Below the pieces are notes generated by a model. The model had not been told where the DNA came from, searched no databases, and worked only from the letters and a program-made list of their open reading frames with translations. The translations under genes and the position numbers were made by a program. From positions 1 to 40,507 of the forward strand of contig JAQGIC010000067.1 in assembly GCA_028288725.1 (NCBI GenBank): a stretch of 40,507 bases of DNA, written 5' to 3'. Of the stretch, positions 22,782 through 31,821 are shown in pieces (the stretch's first letter is position 1; each line of letters opens with the position of its first letter). Origin of the DNA: Rhodospirillales bacterium. GTDB taxonomy: Bacteria; Pseudomonadota; Alphaproteobacteria; ATCC43930; CGMCC-115725.

Positions 22782-23452
22782 GGTTCGCCCTGCTGTTCGA
22801 TCTCGACGGCACGCTGGCCGATACCGAAGCGCTGCATCTGAAGGCCTTCGAAACGGTCTTCGGTCGGCCGATCGATCTGGACTATTTCAACGCCCATATC
22901 TCCGGCCAATCGAACGAGCGGATCATGGCCCATGCGTTTCCAGGCCGATCGGTCGACGAGCATGTCGTCCTGTCCGATCGCAAGGAGAGCCTGTACCGCT
23001 CCTTCGTCGGCCCTCTCGATCCCACGCCGGGACTGCCCGAATTGCTGCGATGGGCCAGCCGGCACGCCCTGCCCTGCGCCGTGGTGACCAATGCGCCGCG
23101 CGCCAACGCGACGCTGGTCCTGGCGGCACTGGGCCTGTCCGATCGGTTCGACTGCGTGATCGCCGGCGACGAGGTCGGCCGATCCAAGCCGCATCCGGAG
23201 CCCTACCTGACCGCGTTGGACGCCCTGGGCTCTCAAGCCTCGAACGCGGTCGCCTTCGAGGATTCGCTTTCGGGCCTGCGTGCCGCGGTCGCGGCCGGTC
23301 TGCCGACCTTCGGCATGCTGACCTCGCTCCGCGAGGCCGACCTGTTGCGCGAAGGCGCGGTGCAGGCGATCGATGATTTTCGCGACGGACGGCTGTGGGA
23401 CTGGCTGGAACGACGGGTGCCTCCGATCAAACCGGCTCGGTTTGATCGGTGA
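22778..23452 (+). CDS. HAD-superfamily phosphatase (beta-phosphoglucomutase/Gph-like)
   Basis: A 224-residue haloacid dehalogenase hydrolase. Motif I is LLFDLDGTLADTE with the nucleophile Asp, motif II is CAVVTNAP, motif III is the Lys of GRSKPHPEPYL, and motif IV is AFEDSLSGLRAA. The helical cap (about 18-85) places it in the phosphoglycolate phosphatase/beta-phosphoglucomutase group; the substrate cannot be read. Its start overlaps recX. Its last nine codons, PIKPARFDR, are the first hairpin of repeat copy B, so the repeat has replaced the original C-terminus. Confidence 0.9.
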   Translation: MRFALLFDLDGTLADTEALHLKAFETVFGRPIDLDYFNAHISGQSNERIMAHAFPGRSVDEHVVLSDRKESLYRSFVGPLDPTPGLPELLRWASRHALPCAVVTNAPRANATLVLAALGLSDRFDCVIAGDEVGRSKPHPEPYLTALDALGSQASNAVAFEDSLSGLRAAVAAGLPTFGMLTSLREADLLREGAVQAIDDFRDGRLWDWLERRVPPIKPARFDR

Positions 23453-23512
23453 ATCAGTCTTTAAACATATGCGCGATGACAGGAGGCCGAGTTGGCCTCA
23501 TGTCATCGCGCT
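23423..23512. repeat. Bipartite palindrome family, copy B (both modules)
   Basis: Module 1 is CCGATCAAACCG, GCT, CGGTTTGATCGG (23423-23449), then TGAATCAGTCTTTAAA and CATATG. Module 2 is an 18-base hairpin, GCGCGATGACAGGAGGCC with its partner (23471-23511, one mismatch). It spans the convergent ends of the HAD and MscS genes and supplies codons to the HAD gene and the stop of the channel. Confidence 0.8.
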
Positions 23513-25883
23513 AAGCCGACTTGACGACCGGTTTGCGCGGCACCCGCTTCGGCTTCGGCTCGGGTTTCGGAGCCGAAGCCGAAGCGGGCGGCGGTGGGGC
23601 GGCGAACCGCAACTCGCTCATGACCTGTGCCGCGCGATCGCCGAAATCGATCGTCTGGATCGCCCCCGGCACCATGCCCGGCAGATAGATCTTCGCCGCG
23701 TCTAGGGCGCGCTTCAGCCGCCGGCTGTACTCGCGTCCGATCGCCCATTGCTTCATCGGCAGGGTCTTGATGCGGCCCTGGAAATTGATCGTGTTGGGCG
23801 CGAAGCCGTTGAGGCCGAAGATCTCGATCTCGGCGATCATGAACGGCCCGAACGCCGGATCCTGCTTCATGTCGTCATAGACCGATTTCAGCAATGCGAT
23901 GACCTCGTCCGGATCGCTGCCGTAGGCGACGGTCAGGTCGATCACGTGATAGGCGAAATCCTTGGTCAGGTTCCGCACCTGCGTGACCGTGCTGTAGGGA
24001 ATGGTATGCACGCTGCCGGCATTGTCGCGCAGCTTGATCGTGCGGATCGAGATCGCCTCGATCACGCCGGTATTGCCGCCGCCCAAGTCGACGATCTCGC
24101 CGACGGCGATGGTATCCTCGACCAGCATGAACAGGCCGGTGATGATGTCCTTGACCAGCGCCTGGGAACCAAAGCCGATGGCCAGGCCGACCACGCCGGC
24201 GCCGGCCAAGAGCGGCGCGATATTGATGCCGAGTTCGGACAGGACCAGCAGGACCACCAGCAGCAGCAGCGAGATCCAGACCGCGTTGCGCGCGAACGGC
24301 AGCAGCGTGCGCACGCGCGCACTGCGCGACACGCGCTGGCCCCGGGAATCGACGCCGGCCAGATAGCGGTCGATCGCGGCGTTGAAGATTTCCCAGCAGC
24401 CGAAGGCGACGGACAGGATGATGATGATGGTGACGGCCGAGCCGGTCAATTGCCGGCCGGTGGCGCTCGACAGCCAGGCGAAGGAGCCGAAGCCCCAGGC
24501 CTGGAGCAGCCCCAGGGCGGCAAAGGCCCAGAGCACGACGATAGCGCCGGCGTTGAGAACCGGCACATAGCGGTTGGCGCGCCCCTCCAAGGTCGGGAAG
24601 CGGTCGCGCAGGTCGGCCGGAATGGCGAAGCCGCGCTCGGTCAGGCGCCGGATGCCCCGGCCGAGCAGGCGGATCGCGATCAGGATCGCGACGGTGATTG
24701 CCGTCGCGCGGAAGACGAAGATGAAGCCGCCTTCGATCTTCAGCGCGTAGACCGCGAAGATCGTCACCATGTAGACGATGGCCAGCACATGCCAGATCTC
24801 GGCCAGGCGATGGCGGACGACCTCGATGGTGCCACTGACCTGCGGCGGCTCTTCGCCGTCGGTGTCGCGCGTGGCCGAGGCGTCGGCGGCGCCTTCGGGA
24901 TCGGCGATGGGCCGGCGATGCGGCCGGATCCATTGAGCGACCGCCTGGCGGTTCTGCAGCACGAACAGGATGCCGAGCACGGTCAACAGCAGCGCCACCA
25001 GCTTCTGCACGATCGCGCTGACCGCACCGGGCGCGCCCAGCCACCAGAAGGCCGGGATCAGCGCGAAGCCGTAGAACGCGACCTGGGTGAAGCGCCGGAC
25101 CCAGATGAACAGGTAGTTCGCGGTTTCCTCGCTGACCGGGACCAGGCGCCAACCGGCGGTCCTGGGTGCCAGCAGCAGCGCCCACGAGGTCACGATGATC
25201 AGCCGCGCATAGACCCAGGCGTGGATCAGCACGATCAACACGCGACGGGTCGACAGCCGCGGCTGCAGATATTCGGCGGCCAGATCGGCCGCGATCAGGA
25301 ACGCGCAGAACGGAATGGCGGCCAATAGGATCGACAGCAGCAGCATGCCGATGCGACCGATCCAGGTCGTCGGCACCCGCCGGCTCGCGCGCCCGTGGAT
25401 CAGCCTGGCGATCTGGCGCATCACCACATCGGCCAGAATGGCCGCCGCCAGGATCAGGCCGACGTTCTGCCCGACCTCTTCCCAACTGGCCAGCGCCGTC
25501 GGATCGCGAACTTGCCGGTTGAACCAACCCATCAGATTGGGGGCGGCGACCAGCACGGTCGTGGCATCGACCATGTCGGAGCCGATACTTTGCAGATGGT
25601 CGGTGACGACGGACAGAAGGTCCGACGGGGTCGGCGGCATGGCCGGCGCCGCGCCCTTCTCGGCGGCGCTCAGCGTCTGCAGCTGTTTGATCAATTGCTG
25701 GCGCTTCTGGTCGTCCTGCAGGGTCGACACCAGCTTGTCGATATCGGCGGCGGAGACGCCGGCCTGGTCGGCGACTTGTGCCGGCGTCGCGGCCGCCGTG
25801 GCGGGCAGCGCGGTCAAAATCCAGACGACCAGGGCGAAGGCACCGAGAAAGGTGCTGCGGAGCAGGTGTTTCATGTTCGACAT
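23511..25883 (-). CDS. Large MscS-family mechanosensitive channel
   Basis: A 790-residue inner-membrane channel of the YbiO/MscK-like type. A signal peptide (VVWILTALPATAAA) starts a periplasmic domain, followed by many membrane spans. The MscS pore helix is AGVVGLAIGFGSQALVKDII, followed by the beta-domain GEIVDLGGGNTGVIEAISIR and a cytoplasmic C-terminal vestibule. It would open under membrane tension during hypo-osmotic shock. ATG at 25883 is chosen; 25874 is also possible. The C-terminus ends in a basic PEPKPKRVPRKP tail. Its stop codon TAG lies within repeat copy B. Confidence 0.93.
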   Translation of the reverse strand: MSNMKHLLRSTFLGAFALVVWILTALPATAAATPAQVADQAGVSAADIDKLVSTLQDDQKRQQLIKQLQTLSAAEKGAAPAMPPTPSDLLSVVTDHLQSIGSDMVDATTVLVAAPNLMGWFNRQVRDPTALASWEEVGQNVGLILAAAILADVVMRQIARLIHGRASRRVPTTWIGRIGMLLLSILLAAIPFCAFLIAADLAAEYLQPRLSTRRVLIVLIHAWVYARLIIVTSWALLLAPRTAGWRLVPVSEETANYLFIWVRRFTQVAFYGFALIPAFWWLGAPGAVSAIVQKLVALLLTVLGILFVLQNRQAVAQWIRPHRRPIADPEGAADASATRDTDGEEPPQVSGTIEVVRHRLAEIWHVLAIVYMVTIFAVYALKIEGGFIFVFRATAITVAILIAIRLLGRGIRRLTERGFAIPADLRDRFPTLEGRANRYVPVLNAGAIVVLWAFAALGLLQAWGFGSFAWLSSATGRQLTGSAVTIIIILSVAFGCWEIFNAAIDRYLAGVDSRGQRVSRSARVRTLLPFARNAVWISLLLLVVLLVLSELGINIAPLLAGAGVVGLAIGFGSQALVKDIITGLFMLVEDTIAVGEIVDLGGGNTGVIEAISIRTIKLRDNAGSVHTIPYSTVTQVRNLTKDFAYHVIDLTVAYGSDPDEVIALLKSVYDDMKQDPAFGPFMIAEIEIFGLNGFAPNTINFQGRIKTLPMKQWAIGREYSRRLKRALDAAKIYLPGMVPGAIQTIDFGDRAAQVMSELRFAAPPPPASASAPKPEPKPKRVPRKPVVKSA

Positions 25884-26024
25884 GGCCGGCACTCTACCGA
25901 AGGAGGGCCGGAAGCGCCAAGGGCGCAGGGCGGATTGTCGCAACATTGCCCGAGGGGAATATGTTTTCTATCGAAAGCGGTCTAGGGGAGGTAAAATCAC
26001 GTTACTTGGATATGGAGCATGTGC

Positions 26025-26582
26025 ATGAAATCCAATCTCGCCCTGATCATTCCGTTAATGCTGACCGCCTGCGCCGACAACCAAAGCTTTATCGGGGGCA
26101 ACAGCTATAACCCGAGCTATCTGCCCGGCGAGCAGGCGCTCTATGGCCCGATCCAGACCTTCGTGCGCGGCGGCCCCTACCCGAACCTCAAGGCGACGGA
26201 TGAAACCGGTGCCGTCATCGCCGCCATGCAGGACGGCGGCTTCTACAACACGAAATTCACCACCGAAACCGTCGGTCGCTCGCCCTATCGCGTACTGATG
26301 GTGTTCAATCCGACCCCCGGGACCGGCTTGGAGCAATTGTGCGAGATCGACGCGCGCACGATTCAGTCCCTGCCCGCCGCCCCCTCGTCGGACGGGCGGA
26401 TCGGTCTCGCCGCCGTCTTCTGCCGCGCAGGCGAACTGATGGGCGGTGCCAACGGGACCCTGCCCGTCGCCGTGGCGGCGAACGATCCGGTCGTCAAAGG
26501 GTCGATCCAGGCCTTCATGCGGCAGATCTTTCCCGCGACCAATCCAACCCAAGGCGGTGGTGCCGGCAACGATCCGCCGTGA
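26025..26582 (+). CDS. Putative lipoprotein of unknown function
   Basis: A 185-residue protein with a signal peptide (KSNLALIIPLMLTAC) and the lipobox LTAC, so it is probably membrane-anchored in the periplasm. The mature part is strand-rich with VGRSPYRVLMVFNP and a Cys pair (LCEIDARTIQ and AAVFCRAGEL) that could form a disulphide. The C-terminus is Gly/Pro-rich. No family is recognised. ATG at 26025 is chosen for GGAG seven bases upstream. It is divergent from the MscS gene and followed after 74 bases by a glutathione S-transferase gene. Confidence 0.78.
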   Translation: MKSNLALIIPLMLTACADNQSFIGGNSYNPSYLPGEQALYGPIQTFVRGGPYPNLKATDETGAVIAAMQDGGFYNTKFTTETVGRSPYRVLMVFNPTPGTGLEQLCEIDARTIQSLPAAPSSDGRIGLAAVFCRAGELMGGANGTLPVAVAANDPVVKGSIQAFMRQIFPATNPTQGGGAGNDPP

Positions 26583-26656
26583 GCCGCGTGACGGCTGGTC
26601 CTGATCTTGCTTGAGCATCCGTGCTCAATTCTGTTCGGCCAGGGAGCGTCCCCGAT

Positions 26657-27313
26657 ATGACCAAGGCAAAGCTCGTCATCAGCAGCAAGAACTATTCGTC
26701 CTGGTCGCTTCGGGGCTGGTTGCTCTGCCGCATGGCCGGGTTGGAATTCGACGAGGAAATCATCTCGTCGGCCGATCCGTCCATGCGGGCCGAATTGCTG
26801 GTCCTGTCGCCGTCGACCCTAGTGCCGCGCCTGATCCATGACGGTATGACCATCTGGGATACGCTCGCGATCGCGGAGTATCTGAACGAAATCCGCCCCG
26901 AAGCCGGCCTGTTGCCGCAGGAGCGGGCAGCCCGCGCCCGCTGCCGGTCGGTCTCGGGCGAGATGCATTCCGGTTTCAGCGCGCTACGCTCCGGCCTGCC
27001 GGTCAATCTCAGGAAATACAGCCCCGGGTTCAGCGTCTGGTCGGGCGCCCAAGCCGACATCGACCGGATCACGACGATCTGGCGCGAATGTATCGCGCTT
27101 TCCGGCGGGCCGTTCCTGTTCGGCGAGCACCCGACGGTGGCCGACGCGATGTTCGCCCCGGTCGCTACGCGCTTCAAGACCTACGACGTCACGGTCGATG
27201 CCCGGAGCGCCGACTATTGCCGCCTGATCCTGGCAATGCCCGCCATGGTCGAATGGATCGAGGCCGCGGCGCGCGAGCGCGACGAGATCGAGGAACTGGA
27301 AGGCGAGTTCTAG
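26657..27313 (+). CDS. Glutathione S-transferase family protein
   Basis: A 218-residue cytosolic protein. The thioredoxin-like N-domain has the catalytic Ser region SSKNYSSWSLRGWLLCRMAG and the glutathione-binding STLVPRLIHDGMTIWDTLAI. The C-terminal helical domain (about 85-215) contains GPFLFGEHPTVADAMFAPVA, the N-cap motif of GSTs. It would conjugate or reduce electrophiles with glutathione; the substrate is not predictable. GGGAG lies ten bases before ATG 26657. Its stop TAG is the first three bases of repeat copy C. Confidence 0.92.
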   Translation: MTKAKLVISSKNYSSWSLRGWLLCRMAGLEFDEEIISSADPSMRAELLVLSPSTLVPRLIHDGMTIWDTLAIAEYLNEIRPEAGLLPQERAARARCRSVSGEMHSGFSALRSGLPVNLRKYSPGFSVWSGAQADIDRITTIWRECIALSGGPFLFGEHPTVADAMFAPVATRFKTYDVTVDARSADYCRLILAMPAMVEWIEAAARERDEIEELEGEF

Positions 27314-27425
27314 AGCGCGATGATATGAGGCCTGCTCGGCCTCATATCTGAATCGCACTCTAAATCAAATATTTAGAGACTGATTCACCGATCAAACCGA
27401 GCCGGTTTGATCGGATCAGGCTCTA
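27311..27425. repeat. Bipartite palindrome family, copy C (both modules, inverted)
   Basis: Read from the minus strand it matches copy B: TTAGAGCCTGAT, module 1 hairpin CCGATCAAACCG/CGGTTTGATCGG (27388-27414), TGAATCAGTCTCTAAA, then the module 2 hairpin GATATGAGGCC/GGCCTCATATC (27322-27348) and TCATCGCGCTCTA. It sits between the GST stop and the small lipoprotein. It is the most complete copy. Confidence 0.8.
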
Positions 27426-27444
27426 ACCACAGCCGGACGCGCAC

Positions 27445-27484
27445 GGCTTCGCTCGGGGCCGGCGGACCGGACCCGAGCGAAGCC
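27445..27484. repeat. 13-pair hairpin after copy C
   Basis: GGCTTCGCTCGGG and CCCGAGCGAAGCC are perfectly complementary across a 14-base loop. It belongs to a different palindrome type from copy C. It could terminate transcription from the GST side; the 27485-27586 gap beyond holds nothing I can support. Confidence 0.5.
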
Positions 27485-27586
27485 AATGGAATAGTCCTTT
27501 GGAACATTCTTGTTCCCCGGCAGGGGTTTCATGGCCTGCCTCTGGGATGGTCGACACGCGGCCCGGAGGCCGAGGGGTTGGCGGGT

Positions 27587-27937
27587 CTAGTTCGATATGC
27601 GGTTCATGGGAACGACATTGGCCGTACGCGTCGGGGAATGGCAGCCATTGCCCGCGTAGCTGTAACTGCGGATCGTATGGCCGCTGTCCGACGACATGAC
27701 GGTCGAGCAGGCGTTGGAGCCGGTATCGTCGAGGACGACGAACACAAGGGCGTCGCCGCCACCTTTGAGCTTAGTGCGCACGGAGGGTTCACCCCAGCTT
27801 GCAACGACCGAGCTTTCCGGCTGGTTGAGGAACTGGTTGAGCTGAGCATCGTAATTACTCGTGACAACCTTGGTTTCGGTGCAGCCGGCCGCAAGCAGCA
27901 GCAGACCAGCACCTGCGATATATTTGAGCTTGATCAT
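27587..27937 (-). CDS. Small lipoprotein
   Basis: A 116-residue protein with a signal peptide (IKLKYIAGAGLLLLAAGC) and lipobox LAAGC. The mature part has a QFLNQPESSVVASWGEPSVR segment, a pattern like BamE/OmlA-type small lipoproteins (helix, then strand after a Gly-Glu-Pro turn), and Cys residues that could pair. A role in outer-membrane assembly is possible but not shown. It is transcribed towards repeat copy C. Confidence 0.72.
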   Translation of the reverse strand: MIKLKYIAGAGLLLLAAGCTETKVVTSNYDAQLNQFLNQPESSVVASWGEPSVRTKLKGGGDALVFVVLDDTGSNACSTVMSSDSGHTIRSYSYAGNGCHSPTRTANVVPMNRISN

Positions 27938-28089
27938 AGTGACTGGAGAACATTCGCCCTATGGTGAAAGTTCCCCGAGAGTACCGCCTATCGTGGCGGG
28001 AATTCTTTCGGCCGGGCCAAGCGAATAATTACGGAACCCGGCCGTTTTCCCAGGCCAATCTCGTTTAACGTCTCAAACCTTTCACTGGT

Positions 28090-28731
28090 TCATTCAGGCC
28101 AGTGCGAATTCCGGATGACCGCGCAGAAATCGACCCGGCGGTACTGCGGGTCCTTGAGTGCCAGCACATCGGCATTGACCGTGCCGAAGGTGCTGTCCGG
28201 CCGGTGTTTCATGCCGTCGGCAAACGCCTGGATGATGTTTTCCTTGAAATGGCCGCCGCGCGGATGGGCCGCGACGACCTCGGCGCGCTGGGCGTCCGAG
28301 AAAGCCTCGAAATCCAGGCCCAGCACATCCATTTCGACACCGGCCGTCACAAGCGCCACTTCGGGCTTCTTGTGCTGCGGAATGCCCGGCGTGGTGTGCA
28401 GGGCGATGGCATCCCAGACCAGATCGATCGATGCCTCCGGCAACCGATGCCGCCGCATGAAGTCCCGTGCGGCATTGGCGCCGTCGACCTCGAACCGGTC
28501 GTGCGAATGGCGATGGGCCTCGGTCAGGCCGATGTCGTGGAACATGGCGCCGATGTAAAGCAGTTCAGGATCGAACGTCAGCTCACGACGCCGCCCTGCG
28601 AGCGCGCCGAACAAATAGACGCGGGTCGAATGATGGAACAGCAGCGGTGACGCGGTGTCCCTGACCAGTTCGGTCACTTCGCGCGCCAAAGCGCTGTCGG
28701 GAATTTTGATACCGGCGATCGATTGGTCCAT
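28090..28731 (-). CDS. HD-domain hydrolase (cyanamide hydratase-like)
   Basis: A 213-residue HD-superfamily metal enzyme. The metal ligands are His33/His34 (LFHHSTRVYLFG), His65-Asp66 (MFHDIGL) and His112 (IALHT). The layout (HSTRVYLFG, ELLYIGAMFHDIGLTEAH, and DRFEVDGANAARDFM) resembles cyanamide hydratase-like proteins rather than nucleotide phosphohydrolases. ATG at 28731 has GGAGAG upstream; the longer frame on the same strand is a shadow. The GlxA-type regulator gene lies 110 bases upstream in the same direction, so the two may be one unit. Confidence 0.85.
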   Translation of the reverse strand: MDQSIAGIKIPDSALAREVTELVRDTASPLLFHHSTRVYLFGALAGRRRELTFDPELLYIGAMFHDIGLTEAHRHSHDRFEVDGANAARDFMRRHRLPEASIDLVWDAIALHTTPGIPQHKKPEVALVTAGVEMDVLGLDFEAFSDAQRAEVVAAHPRGGHFKENIIQAFADGMKHRPDSTFGTVNADVLALKDPQYRRVDFCAVIRNSHWPE

Positions 28732-28841
28732 GGTCGCTCTCCAAGGCGGTTGTCTATGGCGGAGAGTTTCCCATGGTCGGGGCCCCGGCCTCATCCGGCG
28801 CGCGGCATCGAACTCGGCCAAACAGCATCGGTTTTCGGCCG

Positions 28842-29807
28842 TCAGGACGGCATTCGCAGAAAACTTGCGCGATATTGCGTCGGCGTGAGGCCCAGACGCT
28901 TGCCGAACACGATCCGCATCCGGTTGGCGCTGCCGAAGCCGCAGCGGAACGCCACGGCCTTCAGGGCCATATCGCTGCCTTCGAGCAGATTGCGCGCGGC
29001 ATCGACCCGCGCCCGTTCGATGAATTCCGCGGGCGTCACGCTCGCTTCCTGGGCGAACACCCGGGCGAAGTTGCGCACGCTCATGCCGGCGATGCCGGCC
29101 AGCCGATCGACGGTGAAACGATCGGCGATATGGGCCAGGACATGAGCCTGAACCTTGGCGGCCGGCGAGGTCTCGTCGGCCGGCGCCGTCAGGTAGGGAC
29201 TGAATTGCGACTGGCCGCCCTGACGCTGGGCCGCAACCACCAGCCGCTTCGCGACCGTAAGCGCCAGGGCGGACCCGTGATCCTCGGCCACGAGCGCCAG
29301 GGTCAGATCGATCCCGGCGGTGACGCCGGCCGAGGTCACGAGCGCGCCGTCGCGCAGATAGATCCGGTCGAAATCGACCCGCGCCGCCGGGAATTGATCT
29401 GCCAGCGCCGGTGCATCCTGCCAATGGGTCGTGACATGCTTGCCGTCGAGCAGGCCGGCGTGGCCGAGCACGAACGCACCGGTGCAGACCGAGCCATAGC
29501 GCCGGCATCGCGGCGTCGCCTCGAGCAGCCAGGCGGTGAGCCGGTTGTCGGGCGCCGTGGTCGGCAAGGCCGGGCCGCCGGCCACCAGGACCATGTCGTA
29601 GCAATCGCCCGGCACACCGACCAGCCGGTCCGGGCTCATCATCAGTCCGTTGGACGCGCGGAAGGGCCCCGGCTCCACCGCCACCACGGTGATCGCATAG
29701 CGCTCGGCCTCCGGCAGAAAGCCGTTCGCCTCGGCGAAGACATCGAGCGGCCCCGCGACGTCGAGCGCCTGGACGCCGGGAAAGATGGCGAGCGCGATCG
29801 TCCGCAT
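28842..29807 (-). CDS. GlxA-type transcriptional regulator (DJ-1/PfpI plus AraC HTH)
   Basis: A 321-residue regulator. The N-terminal DJ-1/PfpI-like domain (about 1-190) has Cys108 in GSVCTGAFVLGHAGLLDGKH and the nearby His pair. The C-terminal AraC/XylS double helix-turn-helix covers about 215-315 (NFARVFAQEASVTPAEFIER, then FRCGFGSANRMRIVFGKRLG). Such regulators control amine or small-molecule catabolism. ATG at 29807 is chosen for GGGGAG eight bases upstream; the longer frames are shadows. The HD hydrolase downstream is the most likely target. Confidence 0.92.
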   Translation of the reverse strand: MRTIALAIFPGVQALDVAGPLDVFAEANGFLPEAERYAITVVAVEPGPFRASNGLMMSPDRLVGVPGDCYDMVLVAGGPALPTTAPDNRLTAWLLEATPRCRRYGSVCTGAFVLGHAGLLDGKHVTTHWQDAPALADQFPAARVDFDRIYLRDGALVTSAGVTAGIDLTLALVAEDHGSALALTVAKRLVVAAQRQGGQSQFSPYLTAPADETSPAAKVQAHVLAHIADRFTVDRLAGIAGMSVRNFARVFAQEASVTPAEFIERARVDAARNLLEGSDMALKAVAFRCGFGSANRMRIVFGKRLGLTPTQYRASFLRMPS

Positions 29808-29829
29808 CGACTTCTCCCCGTTCCCCCGG

Positions 29830-29872
29830 CCGTGCCGATGGCACGGATCCGATCGAAAGCGATCGGATCCGT
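29830..29872. repeat. Overlapping hairpins between lepA and the GlxA gene
   Basis: ACGGATCCGATC and GATCGGATCCGT (29843-29872) form a 12-pair stem three bases beyond the lepA stop. CCGTGCC and GGCACGG (29830-29846) form a second stem that shares ACGG, so the two exclude each other. They lie in the leader of the GlxA gene as well as after lepA. No T tract is present. Confidence 0.5.
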
Positions 29873-29875
29873 ACT

Positions 29876-31678
29876 TCAGTCGTCGTGCATCTTGAGCGCG
29901 GCCAGGAAGGCCGACTGCGGGATTTCGACCTTGCCGAATTGCCGCATGCGCTTCTTGCCCTCTTTCTGCTTGTCGAGCAGCTTGCGCTTGCGGCTGATGT
30001 CGCCGCCGTAGCATTTGGCCAGCACGTCCTTGCGCATGGCCCGGACCGTTTCGCGCGCGATGACCCGGCCGCCGAGCGCCGCCTGGATGGCGATCTGGAA
30101 CAGCTGCGGCGGGATCAGGTCCTTCAGGCGCGCGACCAGCGCCCGGCCGCGATAATCGGCCTGGCTGCGATGGACGATGGTGCCGAGCGCGTCGACCGGC
30201 TCGTGATTGACCAGGATGTTCATGACCACGAGGTCGCCTTCCTCGTAATGGTCGATCTGGTAATCGAAGCTGGCATAGCCGCGGCTGACCGACTTCAGCC
30301 GGTCGTAGAAATCGAACACGACCTCGTTCAGCGGCAGTTTATAGACCAGCATGGCGCGATTGCCGGCATAGGTCAGGTCGACCTGAATGCCGCGCCGCTC
30401 GGTGCAGAGCGCCAGGATCGTGCCTAGATATTCGTCGGGCACCAGGATCGTCGCCTTGATCCAGGGCTCCTCGATCCGCTCGACCTTGACCGGGTCGGGC
30501 ATGTCGACGGGATTATGCAGCTGCATCATCTCGCCGTTGTTGAGATAGACGTGATAGACGACGCTGGGCGCGGTCGTGATCAGGTCGAGATTGAACTCGC
30601 GCTCCAGCCGCTCCTGGATGATCTCCAGATGCAACAGGCCCAGGCAGCCGACGCGGAAGCCGAAGCCCAGCGCCGCCGACGTCTCGGCCTCGGCCGCGAA
30701 GCTGGCGTCGTTCAGGCGCAGCTTGGCGATGCTGTCCCTGAGATGCTCATAGTCGTTGGCATCGACCGGGAACAACCCGCAGAACACGACCGGCACGGAC
30801 GGCTTGAAGCCCGGCAGCGGCTCGGCCGCGGGACGACGTTCCTCGGTGATGGTGTCGCCGACGTTGGTATCGGCGACCGCCTTGATGCCCGCGGTGATGA
30901 AGCCGATCTCGCCCGGGCTCAGCACGCCGGTCAGCACGGCCTTGGGCGTGAAGAAGCCGACCCGCTCGACCGTGTGCATCGCGTTCGAGTTCATCATGCG
31001 GATCTTCATGCCGCTCTTCAGCACGCCGTCGCGCACGCGCACCAGGATCATCACGCCCAGATAGGCGTCGTACCAGCTGTCGACCAGCAGCGCCTTCAGC
31101 GGCGCCTCGGCATCGCCCTTGGGCGCCGGCAGGCGGGCGACCAGCGCTTCCAGCACCTTGTCGATGTTGAGGCCGGTCTTGGCCGAGATCTCGACAGCGT
31201 CGGACGCGTCGAGCCCGATCACATCCTCGATCTGGCGCTTGATCCGCTCCGGCTCGGCCGCCGGCAGGTCGATCTTGTTCAGGACCGGCACGATTTCATG
31301 CCCGGCATCCATCGCCTGATAGACGTTGGCGAGCGTCTGGGCCTCGACGCCCTGGCTCGCATCGACCACCAGCAGCGAGCCCTCGCAGGCGGCCAAGGAC
31401 CGGCTGACCTCATAGGCGAAATCGACGTGGCCCGGCGTGTCCATCAGATTGAGCGTGTAGGTCTGCCCGTCATTGGCCTTGTACGTCAGTCGGACGGTCT
31501 GGGCCTTGATGGTGATGCCGCGCTCGCGCTCGATATCCATGCTGTCGAGCACCTGCTCGCGCATCTCGCGGGCTTCCAGCCCTCCGCAATGTTGGATCAG
31601 ACGGTCGGCAAGGGTGGACTTGCCATGGTCGATATGGGCGACGATCGAGAAATTGCGGATATGCGAAAGATCGGTCAT
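29876..31678 (-). CDS. lepA: Elongation factor 4 (LepA)
   Basis: A 600-residue translational GTPase that acts on ribosomes and helps translation under ionic or cold stress. The G domain motifs are HIDHGKST (15-22), DTPGHVDF and NKIDLP, followed by the LepA domains and the family-specific C-terminal domain with [20 protein letters not shown] and the lysine-rich end. The length is normal. ATG at 31678 fits the known N-terminus; the longer frame is a shadow. It is divergent from the ArfA-like small gene. Confidence 0.97.
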   Translation of the reverse strand: MTDLSHIRNFSIVAHIDHGKSTLADRLIQHCGGLEAREMREQVLDSMDIERERGITIKAQTVRLTYKANDGQTYTLNLMDTPGHVDFAYEVSRSLAACEGSLLVVDASQGVEAQTLANVYQAMDAGHEIVPVLNKIDLPAAEPERIKRQIEDVIGLDASDAVEISAKTGLNIDKVLEALVARLPAPKGDAEAPLKALLVDSWYDAYLGVMILVRVRDGVLKSGMKIRMMNSNAMHTVERVGFFTPKAVLTGVLSPGEIGFITAGIKAVADTNVGDTITEERRPAAEPLPGFKPSVPVVFCGLFPVDANDYEHLRDSIAKLRLNDASFAAEAETSAALGFGFRVGCLGLLHLEIIQERLEREFNLDLITTAPSVVYHVYLNNGEMMQLHNPVDMPDPVKVERIEEPWIKATILVPDEYLGTILALCTERRGIQVDLTYAGNRAMLVYKLPLNEVVFDFYDRLKSVSRGYASFDYQIDHYEEGDLVVMNILVNHEPVDALGTIVHRSQADYRGRALVARLKDLIPPQLFQIAIQAALGGRVIARETVRAMRKDVLAKCYGGDISRKRKLLDKQKEGKKRMRQFGKVEIPQSAFLAALKMHDD

Positions 31679-31821
31679 GGGACGCCGCTGCTGCCGGATT
31701 GGCCGCGACCATAGGGCCAGCCGTGTTGTGGTGCAACAAAAGCGCAGGCTCCGCATGGCGCCATGCACGGTTTTGGGTGTATGAAGCGCCGGTCGATCCC
31801 GACCGCCGAAGGCGTCCGACC

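Noticed and set aside
23748-25328. 526-codon frame opposite the MscS channel
   Set aside because: Composition is Asp/Gln/Arg-rich without domains; it is the antisense shadow of the channel gene.
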